Below are positions 1 through 12,700 of a stretch of 64,000 nucleotides of DNA, piece by piece. Every line of letters starts with the position of its first letter. The first letter of the stretch is position 1. Position numbers and translations under genes: made by a program. This DNA comes from Alternaria dauci (taxonomy: Eukaryota > Ascomycota > Dothideomycetes > Pleosporales > Pleosporaceae), in assembly GCF_042100115.1 (NCBI RefSeq), contig NC_091273.1, positions 2,108,001 to 2,172,000 of the forward strand. Direction: 5' to 3'. Below the pieces are notes generated by a model, which was given only the letters and a program-made list of their open reading frames with translations, had not been told where the DNA came from and made no database searches.

Positions 1-525
1 CGTCTTTCTCGCGCCGATTCTCCGCTCGCATTTTTGCTGCCTCTACGTACCAAACATAGTCAGACTAGACTTCTCGTCCTAGTGGCTTGTATCGAGGCTG
101 AATTTGTTGTTATTGATCTTGATCTTGCTTTACACCTTTACATGTATTATCGCAGGTCACGGCCAGCTGTTGTTGCTGTCAAAAATAAGACCTATGTGTG
201 AAAGTGTATAGCCAATCTTATTAACCTCATCATTATCATAACTCTCTTGAGATATAACGTAATTCCCATTGTTCCAGCTCCGAACGCGCACCAAATTTGC
301 ATCAAATTGGAGCCGCCGTATTAGGGACTTGATGAAGTATCAACGCATCGCTTCGTTTTGGGCACCTTCAATTACCACATTAGCCTCCAGAACGCTGCGT
401 GTCCTCGTCAAAATTAATTGTCCGGCTTCTGGATTGGGGTGAGTATCTCCGGGTCTGCTTGGAGGAGGTAGAGCATCGGGTTGTGTTGTGTGATCCGCAT
501 CCAAAACAGCAGAGATAGCCATGAA
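1..525. other. Left-edge non-coding stretch
   Basis: I see no supported gene here. A 60-codon minus-strand frame at 340-522 lies just downstream of the uncharacterised gene at 526-1514. It may be 3' UTR or a missed last exon, because no phase-consistent splice with a nearby branch point could be found. Confidence 0.5.
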
Positions 526-1514
526 TTAGTATGGGGATACAGACAAGGGCCCAGCTCCTAGAGCTAACTCGCGCATAGGGGTAGACTTTTGCCGCTTGGT
601 CGATATTATCCCTCTTCGACGGCTTGATCTTTTTGTGAAAGTGAGCTGGAGTTCAGAGCCGACGAACCCATCATGAGCATTTTGGAAGCCTAGGTGATAT
701 TGTAATTTGCCCGTGGGTCGAGGCGAGGGAGCCTGAAAGGGCTTTGCGATACTTTTTAAGATTATGGTATTTGGTGAGCGGACAGCGTTCAGCAAGTGAG
801 TTTTACGAGGTGATGGTTGGCGTTTAGTGATGATCAAGTTGCGAGTGGTCTATGCAATTGTCAGCAGTTTTAGCATCAATATGACGCTGAATTACTTCAT
901 TGCTCGATATACCTGCGAAACGCATTTGACTCTCCTCGATAGGATCGATCACAGCGATGGGGGCAGCAAAGCTGACGATGGCATCCTGAGGTCAAGCAGT
1001 GTTAGCTAGTCACAACCTCGTCACAATGGCATCTGCGAAAACTCCCTACACCCGGTATAGGCAGTCCATCTAGTGTTGTTGTCCGTAATAAAGCGAGCTC
1101 GTTGACTGGTAGCCGCCTTTTCGGGATGCTTGATAGCCCTTTGCTTTTTTCCGATGTTTTTTCCACCGTGGTAGTTGCTGGGATAGAACCTTCTGATGTC
1201 TTTTCTTCTTTCTCGTTGACATGATTTTCCAATGGTTCATCCATCGCGGCCTCTTCGACCACATCGAACATGATGGCTCTTGTCTCCGTCGGTGCTTTTG
1301 AGGCTGACACTAGCGGTTCATTGTACGCTTCCAGGACCGGTTCGTCGCAGTGGACTCGAGGATGTAGCGGAACAGAAGACCCAGCTGGTTCGTTCATCAT
1401 CTCAGGACACCGCCTGAAGCGTGACGGACGGGCTGGCATTTCCCCATGTTCCACACACTGGAGGAAAGCGCTCAGTCGCAGACGATTGCCCACAAAGTTA
1501 GCATCATGCGCCAT
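526..1514 (-). CDS. Uncharacterised protein, three-exon model
   Basis: I do not recognise this protein. The model has exons 1514-1050, 985-896 and 849-526, giving 292 residues. The introns are 64 and 46 bp; both keep phase 0 and have a branch-like CTAAC or CTGAC before the acceptor. Exon 1 alone is a 155-codon open stretch encoding a low-complexity, Glu/Ser/Thr-rich region ending in a basic SIPKRRLPVNEL-type segment. Exon 3 encodes a basic, Pro/Ser-rich tail that ends SVSPY. No signal peptide or membrane segment is visible. It stands head to head with YVC1, with 265 bp between the starts. A shorter ending exists if the alternative donor at about 911 (GCA-G|gtatat) is used. Phase consistency of two introns and the long frames support a gene, but there is no family evidence. 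Confidence 0.42.
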
Positions 1515-1779
1515 AGCGGATAGGATGATGGGTCAAGTGTGAGTCAGTGAGAGTATAGGGGAGTTGTATTTGAAGCTGCGTGATGTCCATACGGACATCA
1601 AGAGTCTGTCATGTGAGCAGGCGAGGTCAACAGCAGAAGGAAAGAGTGATGGCCGCCAAGAAAGCTATGACCATTGCGGGTACATCCGCGTCCCCACCGT
1701 GGACGCGTCGCGAATCTTTGCGAAGTCTCCATGCCACAGGATTCTCTCAATTGCAAGCTACACCAAAGAATAATCGGCC

Positions 1780-4700
1780 ATGTCAATGCCGTCCACACCG
1801 AGATGGCCTGCAGATGAGACAGGTGTGCCTGAGATAGTCGGTGACGAGTGCTTCGGAGACTTGGCGGACAAACTGTGCCAGTCAGTTCATGCATGTGAAT
1901 GCGCCATTCAGCTGCAGTAACCTGACCCGAGTTCAGATTTTTTGAGCATACCATCAAGACGCCGCATGGTTTCGAAGACTTGCGTAGATCGCAGGAAGGC
2001 AAGGCCCTCCAGCCTCTCATCCTCTATTTATCCACCCAAGTCGACCACCCTGCCCTCGTATCCGCTCTCCTGTACGTCGAAGCAACCTATACCAAATCAA
2101 TGGAACACCAATGAGTAAATAGAGCTAACTGGCCTAAAGCGCTTTGAAAGGGCATTTCTCGGCCTTGGAGGAATCCAGCGACGAACCGGGCGTGAACGAA
2201 GCGCGTGGCTATGCATGCGAATTCGTCGCCTGGCAATTCTTGACAAATCTGAAAGAGGCAGATATCATCGAGTCTTTACTGGTAGAACTCCCGCCTGCAA
2301 CAGCTCCGAACACCCCAGATACATCGAGCCGCCATCACACGTACGACGACGAGCGCGATTTCCCACATGCGGACGAGCGGTCGCCTCTGCTGCCAGTATC
2401 CAGCGTATCCAACGGCGATTATTTCGGACACAGCGGCTCTTCCGGATCTCGCTTCGGCTCGTTGATGTCGAGATGCGAGAACCTCAGTGCGCTGGAACTT
2501 GCGACTGTATCCGGTGCGAAGAAGTTCCTATCACAAAGACCAGTCCAGAAGATCCTCAATGGCTTGTGGAAGGGCGACATCGTGTTCTGGGAGACCCTTA
2601 ATCTACACTCGGAGAAGAAACCGAAGAAGTACAATCGGAAACAGGCCGACCCATTTTCACGTCTGCGCGTCCCACTTTATCTGAAAATATTCGAGACGCT
2701 GTTCTTTGCGGCATTCTTAGGTTTATACTACGCAGTGCTGGTGCAGCGCAACAACACCAGGGTGACCATCCCTGAGATACTTCTCTACATATGGATCGCC
2801 AGCTTCGCATACGATGAATTTGCCGACTGGATTGATGCGGGGCAGACTTCCTTCTACGCCTCGGACTTTTGGTGGGCCTGGGACATCAGCATTGTCGTCG
2901 TCGGCTTGGTGTTCTGTATCATGAGGATCGTGGGATTGACTACATCCCACGCTGCAACCATCGATCTCGCATATGACGTACTCGGACTGGAGGCCCTTTT
3001 CCTCGTGCCGCGCATCTTTGCTCTCTTGAGTCTCAATCGTTACTTTGGAACCCTCATACCATGCCTCAAGGAGATGACGAAGGATTTCGTCAAGTTTCTG
3101 TCCCTTGTAGTCATTTTGTATCTAGGTAAGCCATCCGATAGTCAAGCAGCTTATGCGATGCTCACCGCAAAACAGGTTTCCTCACTACTTTCGTACTGCT
3201 AGCCCGTGATAGCAGATTCAACCCTCAGCAGATGGCAAGTTGTTCTATCGGGGCCGCCGACGTGCAATCCACTGACTCGTGCATTGTAGAGTTGGATCCT
3301 GATCAAGGTCTTTTTTGGGTATGTGGACCGACGTTGCTGTTGTTACTGCATCTGCTAACATTCCTCCAGTTCAAGTTACTTAGGATTCGGTGAGTCAAAT
3401 CCCAGGCCACGACACCGCCTCCACGACTAGTGACTGACAACAGCCGCCTGCAGATGTCGCCGAAGAGATGTACGTACTTCCCCAAACAGCAGTGTTGGTG
3501 GGTCGCTAACCCTGCACAGCTCGCCGTTCTTTGGTCCCCCCGTCATGGTGAGACATTCATTTGAAATCCATGGCTTTGCAGTCTGCTGATAGACACGCTA
3601 GCTGATCTTCGTGACTCTGACGAACATACTTCTCATCACATCCTTGATATCGCTTCTGAGTAACTCGTTGAGCAAGGTACTTGGATTTCCCATTCCTTCT
3701 CATTACTCCGCATTCCCAAAGTTGCATGCATAAACATGCATGCCAAGTACAGCGGAACAACGGCCAACATTGGGTTGTCTCTATCCGTACTTTCTTTAGA
3801 GTGCATTCACACTGGGAAGCGCACCTGGTTTCTTCCGGTTGGTGTTTCGGGTGTGTGATACGGCCACATCTGGATTGCAAACCCAGAACCATGACTGTCA
3901 CTTCCCACCCTGCCGCCCGTGAACAACCGGCTATATCTTATTCTCTCTTGCTATATTGCGTTCAAGAGGATCAATATTGACGAGGAAAAGGTTTTGGATC
4001 ATGCGCGAGATGAGTATCTCTTCATGTACGTTGATACAACCGCAAAGCGCCACTCGACAGGCACTAACAGTACAGCTATTCCGTATACGTGCTCGAAGCA
4101 TCAAGTTCGAACAGATTGACATACTTTCTGCCTCCACTGGTAAGTGTGTGATTCAGTGCTATTATCGGGAGGTTAAAGCGGGCATTAAGCGCCGGGTCGT
4201 GCAACGGCCAATCGACACAGCCTCTATGGGCATCGTGGAAACTACGCTTAGAACCAATCAGTCAAAGCTTCATGGTCTGTTCGTAAGGACGGCTTCGTCG
4301 GCGAATGCTCTGCCGTTGTCACGTCACTGGCGAGCCTTGTTCTGCCGCTCAGGCTTTCTCGACTCAAGGACGCAGTGGATCCCTGCAAACCCACGATGCA
4401 TTGGAACTTACGGCTGTGCTTACCATTTGCAAGGCTGACCGGTTTCCAGAATCTCATCCCGCTAGTCATTCGACCTTTGCGGCTCGTTTTGCCCTCGGAG
4501 CGGCTTAGGAGCGTCCGGATCGTCTTGCTCAAGGCCACGCATTTGCCTCTCGTCTCTGCAATCTGGGCTTTTGAGCAGCTCACCGACACGCGGAACAACA
4601 ATGTAAAAGTGACGTCTCTCAGTGGACCGCAAACACCTACGCTGCCCAAAAAGGCTTTCCGGTTGCCTGTCAATTCACCACGCCTATTGATGGCAGATGC

Positions 4701-4872
4701 ACCAAACACACTTGGAAGGAGGCTCCACAAGCCTCAGGCTCCAGCAGGGTTTACAGAAACAGATGCTCAGTTGAAGACACTAGTCCTCAAGCTTTCGACG
4801 CAAGTTGAAGAACTTACTGCGATGGTGTCACAGGCCCAACAGCAACGTGAAGCGAGCACATCGGTCGCTTGA
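1780..4872 (+). CDS. YVC1: Vacuolar TRP-type calcium channel (YVC1 family)
   Basis: Predicted vacuolar-membrane cation channel that releases stored calcium to the cytosol, as Yvc1 does in yeast. Twelve exons (1780-1880, 1937-2071, 2140-3125, 3176-3234, 3290-3318, 3370-3389, 3454-3469, 3520-3547, 3602-3676, 3991-4025, 4076-4139, 4450-4872) join in phase to give 656 residues. The N-terminal cytosolic part contains the family stretch TIKTPHGFEDLR and an acidic linker. About six hydrophobic segments follow, then the pore-region SWILIKVFFGSSYLGF and SPFFGPPVM motifs, and a C-terminal coiled-coil-like tail. The start at 1780 is preceded in frame by a stop two codons upstream; a second ATG lies at 1786. 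Two introns are unusually long (3677-3990, 314 bp; 4140-4449, 310 bp), and intron 3235-3289 begins with GC rather than GT. Family assignment is firm; the short exons 5-8 are the least certain detail. Confidence 0.88.
3724..3743. repeat. Short perfect inverted repeat inside a long YVC1 intron
   Basis: GCATGCAT at 3724-3731 is mirrored by ATGCATGC at 3736-3743 with a 4-base AAAC loop. It lies 48 bases after the donor of the 314 bp intron, so it could form a hairpin in the pre-mRNA. No role is known. Confidence 0.6.
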
Positions 4873-5627
4873 CGGCCGGCGCTTGCAGCCGCGGGAATAT
4901 AGGTACAATTTGCTAGGTATTAGCACCGCGAATTTCGGTTAAAAAATCAAGATGATGCTATCTGTCCATCTCAAGAGCTACTCAAACAAGTGCGTATGGG
5001 ACTTCGGTGTTGGTGTCTCACTGTAACAACGGCATTGGGGGTGACACCTCATTGAATGATCAACGGCAGATGCAGGCAAGACATCCTTCACTAGACTGAG
5101 CAGTTTCATGGGGACGCACATCGAGCAAGGGTACGGCCGCCCTCTTCCTCTTGCGCCTCAAGCTCCGGCCGGGGCAAGGATGCTGTGTTCGGCCCGCTAA
5201 GGTCTGGCTACCCGACCGTCTGGTTCACCTACCCACCCACCCTGGCCGAGCCAGCATCCACCGCCCCCTGCCACTCTTTCATAGCCCCATGAAGCTAACA
5301 GGCGCCTGCCGCGTAGGCGGCTCGACCTCCCTGTTCATGCTGCCCGGTCTAACATAATTTCAGAATCCGCCTAACACCCAGAAGCCCACTGTTTGGACGT
5401 ATTCTTTGAGAACGCACTGGCGCAGCATACAAATCAGTTCCATGTTAGATTTAGTTGCATCTTGCATTGCACAGATATAACTCGGCCCAGAACGCCCTGC
5501 AGCTGGAATCCTCACCCAGCCTCTACCACATCATTCCTACCTTTGCCTGCCTTCATTCCTCGCCAAACCGTTCAACCTCAAAGACTTGTCACGCGGTTTG
5601 CATCCATCCCTTTCACATCCTTTCACC
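4873..5627. other. Intergenic, presumed promoter of the C2H2 gene
   Basis: No coding frame here shows family similarity. The part from about 5500 to 5627 is C-rich and CT-rich on the + strand and leads into the CACCATG start of the zinc-finger gene, as expected for a fungal 5' leader. Confidence 0.5.
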
Positions 5628-6765
5628 ATGTATTCGTACGCGGACCAGCCTACGCCACCCTTCAACTCGCCCTACCAACAACACCCGTCACAGACAGGCT
5701 CCCTACTGGAGTCGCCCTATCCTTCACCAGGACGACAGGAGTCGCGACCCGACTACACACACGGTCTTGGTCTATATGAAGTACAATCAGTGCAGAGCGC
5801 TCTGCCTCCGTCACCTCAACCATCGGAAAGCTGGGGTGGTCACTACTCAAACGATGCTTCTGCAGAGCCTATCGTAGAGCCATACCTCTCAGGAGCTTTC
5901 GACCATCCCGTCTCTCGTTCACCAGTGCCGTGGACTTCCGCTCAACCCTCACCTCCCACATCACCACCCCTCTACAGTCCGCCCGCCATGTCTTCTACCG
6001 CCTATTCGCCCAGTGGCCCGAAGTCCTCGGCCTACTCTGATTTGAAGATGGGCCCCTCCTCATGGAATCCGTCGGTTCACATTGGATACGGTACAGAAGC
6101 ACCAGTGACAATGAATGGACCTTCGTCGGGGCGGCACCCACTTACCGTAGCCCCAGAGCGGCTCAGCTCGAACATGTACTCATACGAGCATACATACCCA
6201 GATCCCGTCATGCCTAAATACGAGCCTGCGTCAGTGTACAACTGCGATGCCCGTACTTACGAAAGGTCGCCTCCAATGACCAGCCAGAGTAGTCCACAAG
6301 GCCAGATGACGGAACCAACCGCGCGTGCCAATACAACGTCGTTGGCAAACCGTAAACAAACCCGCAATCGTCGACACACTGATCCTGCCACTGCAGCATT
6401 TCATTGCGAATTTTGCCCTAAGAGGGGCTTTGCCAGGAAATACAACCTCAGACAACACATGCTCACGCATGACACAAATCGCCAGAGGGCACATGTCTGC
6501 CCCCACCCTGAGTGTGGAAAGCAGTTCGTGCGCAGGACAGACCTAGTACGACACAACCAAAGTGTGCATACCGATGAGAAACCACATGTATGCTCCAAGT
6601 GCTCCGCTGCCTTTCCACGCAGAGACACGCTCACCAGGTCAGTAACAGTTCCAGCGATCGTGCCTTTCACCTCACTAACAAATGCTTAGACACAATACGG
6701 ATGGGTGCCCCAATCGCACCCAGGCGCTAGCGGAAGACAAATTGTACGGGCGTTCGAAACTCTGA
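5628..6765 (+). CDS. C2H2 zinc-finger transcription factor
   Basis: Predicted nuclear DNA-binding regulator of 361 residues. Exon 1 (5628-6637) and exon 2 (6690-6765) are joined across a 52 bp intron. The first 240 or so residues are disordered and rich in Pro, Ser, Tyr and Gln, typical of a fungal activation region. Three fingers lie at roughly residues 258-345: a first C-x2-C finger with H-x3-H (FHCEFC...HMLTH), a second with C-x4-C (CPHPEC) and H-x4-H, and a third, CSKC, that is completed by exon 2 with a final Cys in place of His (RHNTDGCP). This layout occurs in Pezizomycotina regulators of unknown targets. The start is the first ATG of the long frame and has a CACC context. Target genes cannot be inferred; the next 6.9 kb downstream hold no convincing gene. 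Confidence 0.82.
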
Positions 6766-9700
6766 TGCAGATTGATTTCAACTGCCATGCAACTTTTACT
6801 GGGTCGCTGGTGCTCGGCACAATAATGCAATTGGGTATGCAAGGCACGGGAGAGCTTGGTTGTATTGCAGCTTATACTCGAGGGGATGGATATTTTGATC
6901 GCTGACTGAGGGTGAGAAATCTGTTTGTATTGCGTGGGTGGGTATCTGTATTATGGCGTTTTGGTGCGCTCCAAAGGATGCGAGGGCGATAGACCAACTG
7001 CAGTTACGTAGTGAGGTTGCCTAGCTTCATCGCATCGTGGCCCTCTCGTTTCCTGTGCGAATATGATCACGCTTTTCTTTTTGCAACTGCTTCATGACTG
7101 CTCTGCGATATGGAAAACTCAAATGATCAAGACGCTCGTCTAACGTGACGCCTTGGCAATCCAGGTGGCTTCAAGCACGCCACCGAGATCACTACCGCAA
7201 GCCATGAAGCGCGGCCCTTGTCAAGCAGGCTAAGAGGACAAGGGTGTGATCTGTTTGTGAAATGTTGCAGGTTCTGTGCATATTAAGCGCCTTCGCTGTG
7301 AGCGATTTCGCGCAGGCCGCACCTGACTGGCCAACGACACGCTGGGGCTGTGGCACGGCGATGCAGCTCGCGGACGGGCCCATAATGCTACTAATTAGAC
7401 GCAGGATGCTCTTTTGCAGGCTATATTGCTACCTGCCACTCCGGTTCAGGGCTTAGTCTGGGGCAGCTACGGCAGCAGGGACAGTAGGTGGCTGCTACTC
7501 ATGCCATGCTGGAGCGTTTCTGCCATGTCACACATAGCTCCGGCCTCGCGACCCACATGACATATTAACCCCGGAAGCTGTCTCTGCAACTTACCCGTGT
7601 ACTCCAAAGATTAGTCGCATAGCGTCGTCATGGGCGCTTATTGTTTGGTCGTCTGGCCTGGTCTTATCTGGCTCGAGCCATGTCGGCGCGTTGGCCGCAG
7701 CCCTTGACAGCGCTAGTCCCCCTACGTCACGGCAGCCAAGCTCCTCCCACTGTGATCCCCCCAGCGACCTCCCCGTTCTGTCCTGCTCGTTTCGACGCGT
7801 CTCTTTTCGCTTACCCTTCCTTTCGCTTTGCATCAACCTAGAACCCGTCGCAATAACGGCCTTCTGCTGCCTAACCCGGGCTTCTGGGTCGCAGCCAGTT
7901 CCGCGGCTGCACGCTTTTTGGCCCCCTAACATGCCTTCCCCTCTTGCGCACTGATGCAGGCGATGCGATCAGCGTCTTGCTCAACCCCATCGGATTTCGC
8001 ATGACGGCATCGAATCAAAGGGAGCCGAATCGAGCACGATGTGCTCTGACTCTAGGCGCCACTCAGGTGACGCCCATTTCATGCGAGTGACAATACTCGT
8101 ATGCGAAGATACGGGACCTTCACATTCCATTCCCGCTAGCCATTCGGCCTTCGAAGCCGCGGAACAAGTCGCCTGTATCGGGCCGGAACCTCAATGCATG
8201 CTGGTCAACACTACCTTGAATGTGACACTCTGCTGCAGTGCACAGCAGTAGGTCGCTGTTCCGGCCACTGCAACGTCGGCATTTCCTCGCAGTCGAGTCC
8301 ATATTGACTCTACAGTCTGCATGTATTGATGGGAACCGATGACCTGCCTATACGAGAACCGCTTCGGCCTCCGTTGTATAACGCATTCGACCCGACAACA
8401 TTCCGAAAGATCTGGAGCCTGTTTCCGCCAGGTTCCACGACGGTTCGAGCATGGGCTTTTTTGTACTACAGAATCGAGCCTTGATCGTTGCAACATTGCA
8501 CCGTGCGCAGTCCAAGCAGTACCGTTGACTCGGTCATTCAAACTCAACAATATACTACCATCAGTGTGGTGCAACCTATGAGGTACGTGCAATGGACTGA
8601 CCGGAAAGTCCACATGCAATCTAAGCCGTCATCAACGTCCCAAGCGATCTACATGTACGTCGTATTGGGAAGACAGACGCAATAGTTGGCCACAATCTAC
8701 GAAACAAACTCGACCTCGGCTGAATGTTCAGCTACATGGATCTCATGGATGGAAAGTTTGCAAATGACTTGTTTCACGAAACAAAAGTAGGGGCCAAGGT
8801 AGATGTTTGGAAGTCACTGCTGCGCATTACCACAAATCTGGCCGTTTTAAACAGGTGTAATACGGCAGTGTAGATCTGCGCAGAATGTGCGTAGGATGGC
8901 TTGGGTTGCTACCGCATCGCAAGACGCACTTACGTCCAGGTACCTGCTTGGCAAGGCTAGTGATCGTGCCTTTGCAAATGACAGGCTTGCAATCTGCTCA
9001 GATGATGTAAGAATCAGCGAGGCTGTGATTTGACAAACTGGCAACAGCCTAGTTAACATCGCGCACAGAGTGAACGGCTGAACCACAAGTTTACGATACA
9101 CGGCGATTTCAACAAATCGTGTTCAGGTCGCTGGGAAACCACACACATGGCACTGGATGCACCGGATGCAATACCACGCGATGAGCATGCACGCGCTCTT
9201 GCTGGTGCGAATCGCACCTCGCAAAGCGCTAAGCGGCGCTTCTAGGGATCCAAGTCGATCGGTAGGGCGTTAAGAGGCATGGAGCTTCCGCTGCCCGCGC
9301 GAGCCGCAGAATCCCTGCTAGCTATGTGTTGCCGCGCTCTTGCTCCGCGATAGACGCCGGCTCGCTAGAGTTGCGTACAAACGCAGCTAAAAACAACGTC
9401 ACATCTTGGAGGCTCACGCCCTGCATGCGCCGAACGTACGGTCCATGCAAACTGACTTTGAGCGCAAAAAAGTATATTTGAACCTCACTTACTTCCCATC
9501 GGCTCCTTTGCTCCAACACTGCATTGCCTCGTTGTGGAGTATGCAGAGCGAAAGGTGCGTGAAGTCACGGCTGGTCAGGCCCCCATTCATTCCTACATCA
9601 GCAGATATTTTCTCCGGTTCACATCGAGCAAAGACGCTGCGCTAGCGGCTTATGCTGATCCGCTGTGGAGCGTACGCAGGGCTTGTGACAGTCTCCACAT

Positions 9701-12700
9701 TTATGTCTCCTGCCTGACTTCCGCGGTGGCTTTGAATGCCGGAGCCACACGGTTCTTGTGCTTACCCTGCGATTACGGGGCTTTGTAGACGAACACGCGA
9801 TGCCTTGCGTTTTTGGGCACAAGGCATGTTTCTGCTTGAAGTAGACTGCCTCAACGATCAACTGTCCATGCGCCCATGTTGATACTTCCAAGGTTCACTT
9901 GGGGGACTACATTTATTCTTGTGGCGCCGAAACGGAAGATTATGCCACATAGCTCCGGAGCCCGTTGGAGGCTCATCAGGGTTCCTCGTGTATACTAGAA
10001 ACTAACCGTGTGAATTGCCCAAGAAGGACGACTATTTCCGGGTCCGGCTTGCCTCTTCCCCGGCCAATAGAACTGCAGTGCGCACGGACTGCTTACCGCA
10101 TACAGATGTCAGCCGAGCTGTATCTGGCACTCTCTTGCGACACTAATTTTATGCAAACCCACCCCAAATACCGGGAGCTGGGTACGCTTGGAATCCAACT
10201 GCAATTCTGATTGCTTGGCAGGTTACCTTCCACGATCGAACAGGAAGGCAGCGAGATGCATACTCTTTGCAGTTAGTCTGCACATCATGCACACGCCCAC
10301 CAAAAAAACTGTTCAACGTCAGGAACCTCGACTCAAACGAGGCTGACTACTTTCAGGGACACGGAAAAACCACACTCTATTGCAGCTCATGTCTGTATAA
10401 CTTGGTCTTACGAAAGGCACTAGTCTCGCACGCGAATAATGTTGTCGGCACCTCCGTTGACCGGCACAACCAGGTTCACTGGATTCGGAGACCATCTCCA
10501 AACAGTTAGGGCTCTTGGCGAACCTACGGCGCTGGCCTGGCTTCGGCACTTTGGTTGGATGCCGTCTTACATTGGTGCTGTACCTTTCGATGTCTGCAAA
10601 ACAGGCTTGTTGAGCGTCAAGCGTCTAGCAAAAGGCGTCGAAGTGTGAGTTTCGCCCGATGGCATCCCCCGGCCCCCTTCGCAATCTTACACCGTTACGG
10701 CACAGCCAGATCGGTACGGCAGCTGGAAGCTCCCGTAACCGTTTGCTTTCCGCAAACAGACGTTCCTCCGAGATCGTCGACTCAGTGCGTGCACAACTGT
10801 GCCGCCCGATCAGAGCGAACGATGAACGCAAACCGAGCGCAGGGAGGAAGCCTTCGTGGGGGATGAATCTGGATCTCCTCATCTCGCTTGCGGGGAAGCA
10901 CAACCCCGGCTTCCAGCCCAGTTATCGTACGAGCGCCGAAAACACAAATCATTCGACCTCGATATCGAGCTACGTTGCTCGCATACTGTACTGCATTTCA
11001 GATGACAACACATCCAACAGACTGGTAGCGATCTCTCGGCGTTCACACGCATTGTTACACCAATCCAGACCCAAGTCCTTCGGCAAACGACCTCGGCGAG
11101 GATATACTCACGAACCCTGGCGAGGTGCTTCGCCCAGTGCGGACTTTCCCGAGCTATGCAGCTTCACTCGTAGTTGGAGATCCCGCGAAAAGATGTCGTA
11201 GACACTGTGGTCCTAGTCCAACGACTTAACACAGATAAGAGACAACGTGCGACAGCGGTCACAGCCGGATCTGTCACGACTTTGAATGATGTCTTAGGAG
11301 ATTCTTAATCCTCCATCCTGTGCGTGACCACCGCCACCACGTGCAGCGTGTTGTGCCTCTTCGTAGCCATTGATTACGCGCCTATCGGCTGCCGATCGGC
11401 ATCACCTAACGTTATCATCAGTCGCCCTGCATTTAGCCCCATTTCCGCTCGTGGGATGAGACAAATGATGGATAATTGCATAAATCGAGCGGGATGATCC
11501 AACACACATTGGCTCACCTAGGCAGGTGGCAGCTGTACCCGACAAGCGATGGGCCCATTATACGTGTTAGTGGTGGACGTGAATGGCGGTAAATTTACCT
11601 TGTTAACGGTTCAGCCGTTCGCGCTTAGACGCCGCCATGGCTCGCGGCAGACAAGGCTCAAAGAGGTGCAAGCCGGATTCCGAGATTTCCATGATTCCAG
11701 GCTGTATGCTCCTGTGCTATAGGACAGTTGATCAAGCGGGCTTGGGCAGGAATCCACGCTAAATGATCCTTTCAAGCGCTCCACTTGTATCTCGTGTACC
11801 TCGGGCTTCACGTTTCGGATCCGACGACCACAACATATCGCTCCCTTGGCATTCGTCAGGTTCCGTTCAAAGGAAGACAAAGCCGAGAAAAGAGGGGAAG
11901 TGGGCTGAGACGGCCTTGCGGGAACGAGAGGAAGTGTAGGTAAGCTTCTGTGCCTCGCGGGTGAGGCTGCCATCTGGCAGCAGGTGAGGCGCCGCCCATG
12001 ATCTTCTACGCAGCGGCAGAAGCAAAGCACGTCAACTGTCCAACAGCAACATACCGGTTAATGCGATGGGGACCGACGCCTGCCCTCTCCATGCAATGGT
12101 GTCAGATCATTGTAATTGAATTCTTCCCTCTGCGCTTCGAGACACACTGCGCAAGCGCGCTCTAAGCCCCCACACTATCTGATATCAAACACTGGGGCCT
12201 AGTAGCACACCAAAGAGCCAGTAGCTCTCGAGTAAGATATGCTAGATACAGGAAGGCAGTCACTGCGACGCTGCACGAATGATTCAGCAGCCACCATTTG
12301 CGAACAATCAGCCGCTACTGGAGCCATCGGCCAGTAGTGTTCGTCAGTCGCCACCACATTCAGGGCGACCCTTTGCTCTCACATGCCGTGCGAACCCAAC
12401 AAGACGGTAAACGAACCTCCTTACGCCAAGGTACATCCATGGATGACAGTGAGGAGAGTGAGTCAGTAAGCCGCCATTCGTCTTTCCGACCTTGTTTTCG
12501 GCGTATAGCCAGAATGGGCAGCATACCGCATGCAAAGGCTACTGTAGAAGTCGTCATCGTCACTCTCCTCGCTAAATTTCTCCTGATGGAGAAACAGCGA
12601 GTCCCCGCCCTGCGGTCGAAAATGACATTCCAAACGTGCAAGGAGAAGTAGCAATTCTGCCGCTTCTACCCACTCACCTCGCTCTGATAAAGCCACGGGG

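Noticed and set aside
8032..8046. Inverted repeat GAGCAC-gat-GTGCTC
   Set aside because: A six-base arm pair is expected many times in 64 kb.
10659..11201. 180-codon plus-strand frame in the gene-poor block
   Set aside because: Arg/Ser-rich with no domain, no flanking exons and poor protein character; lengths like this occur by chance in 7 kb.
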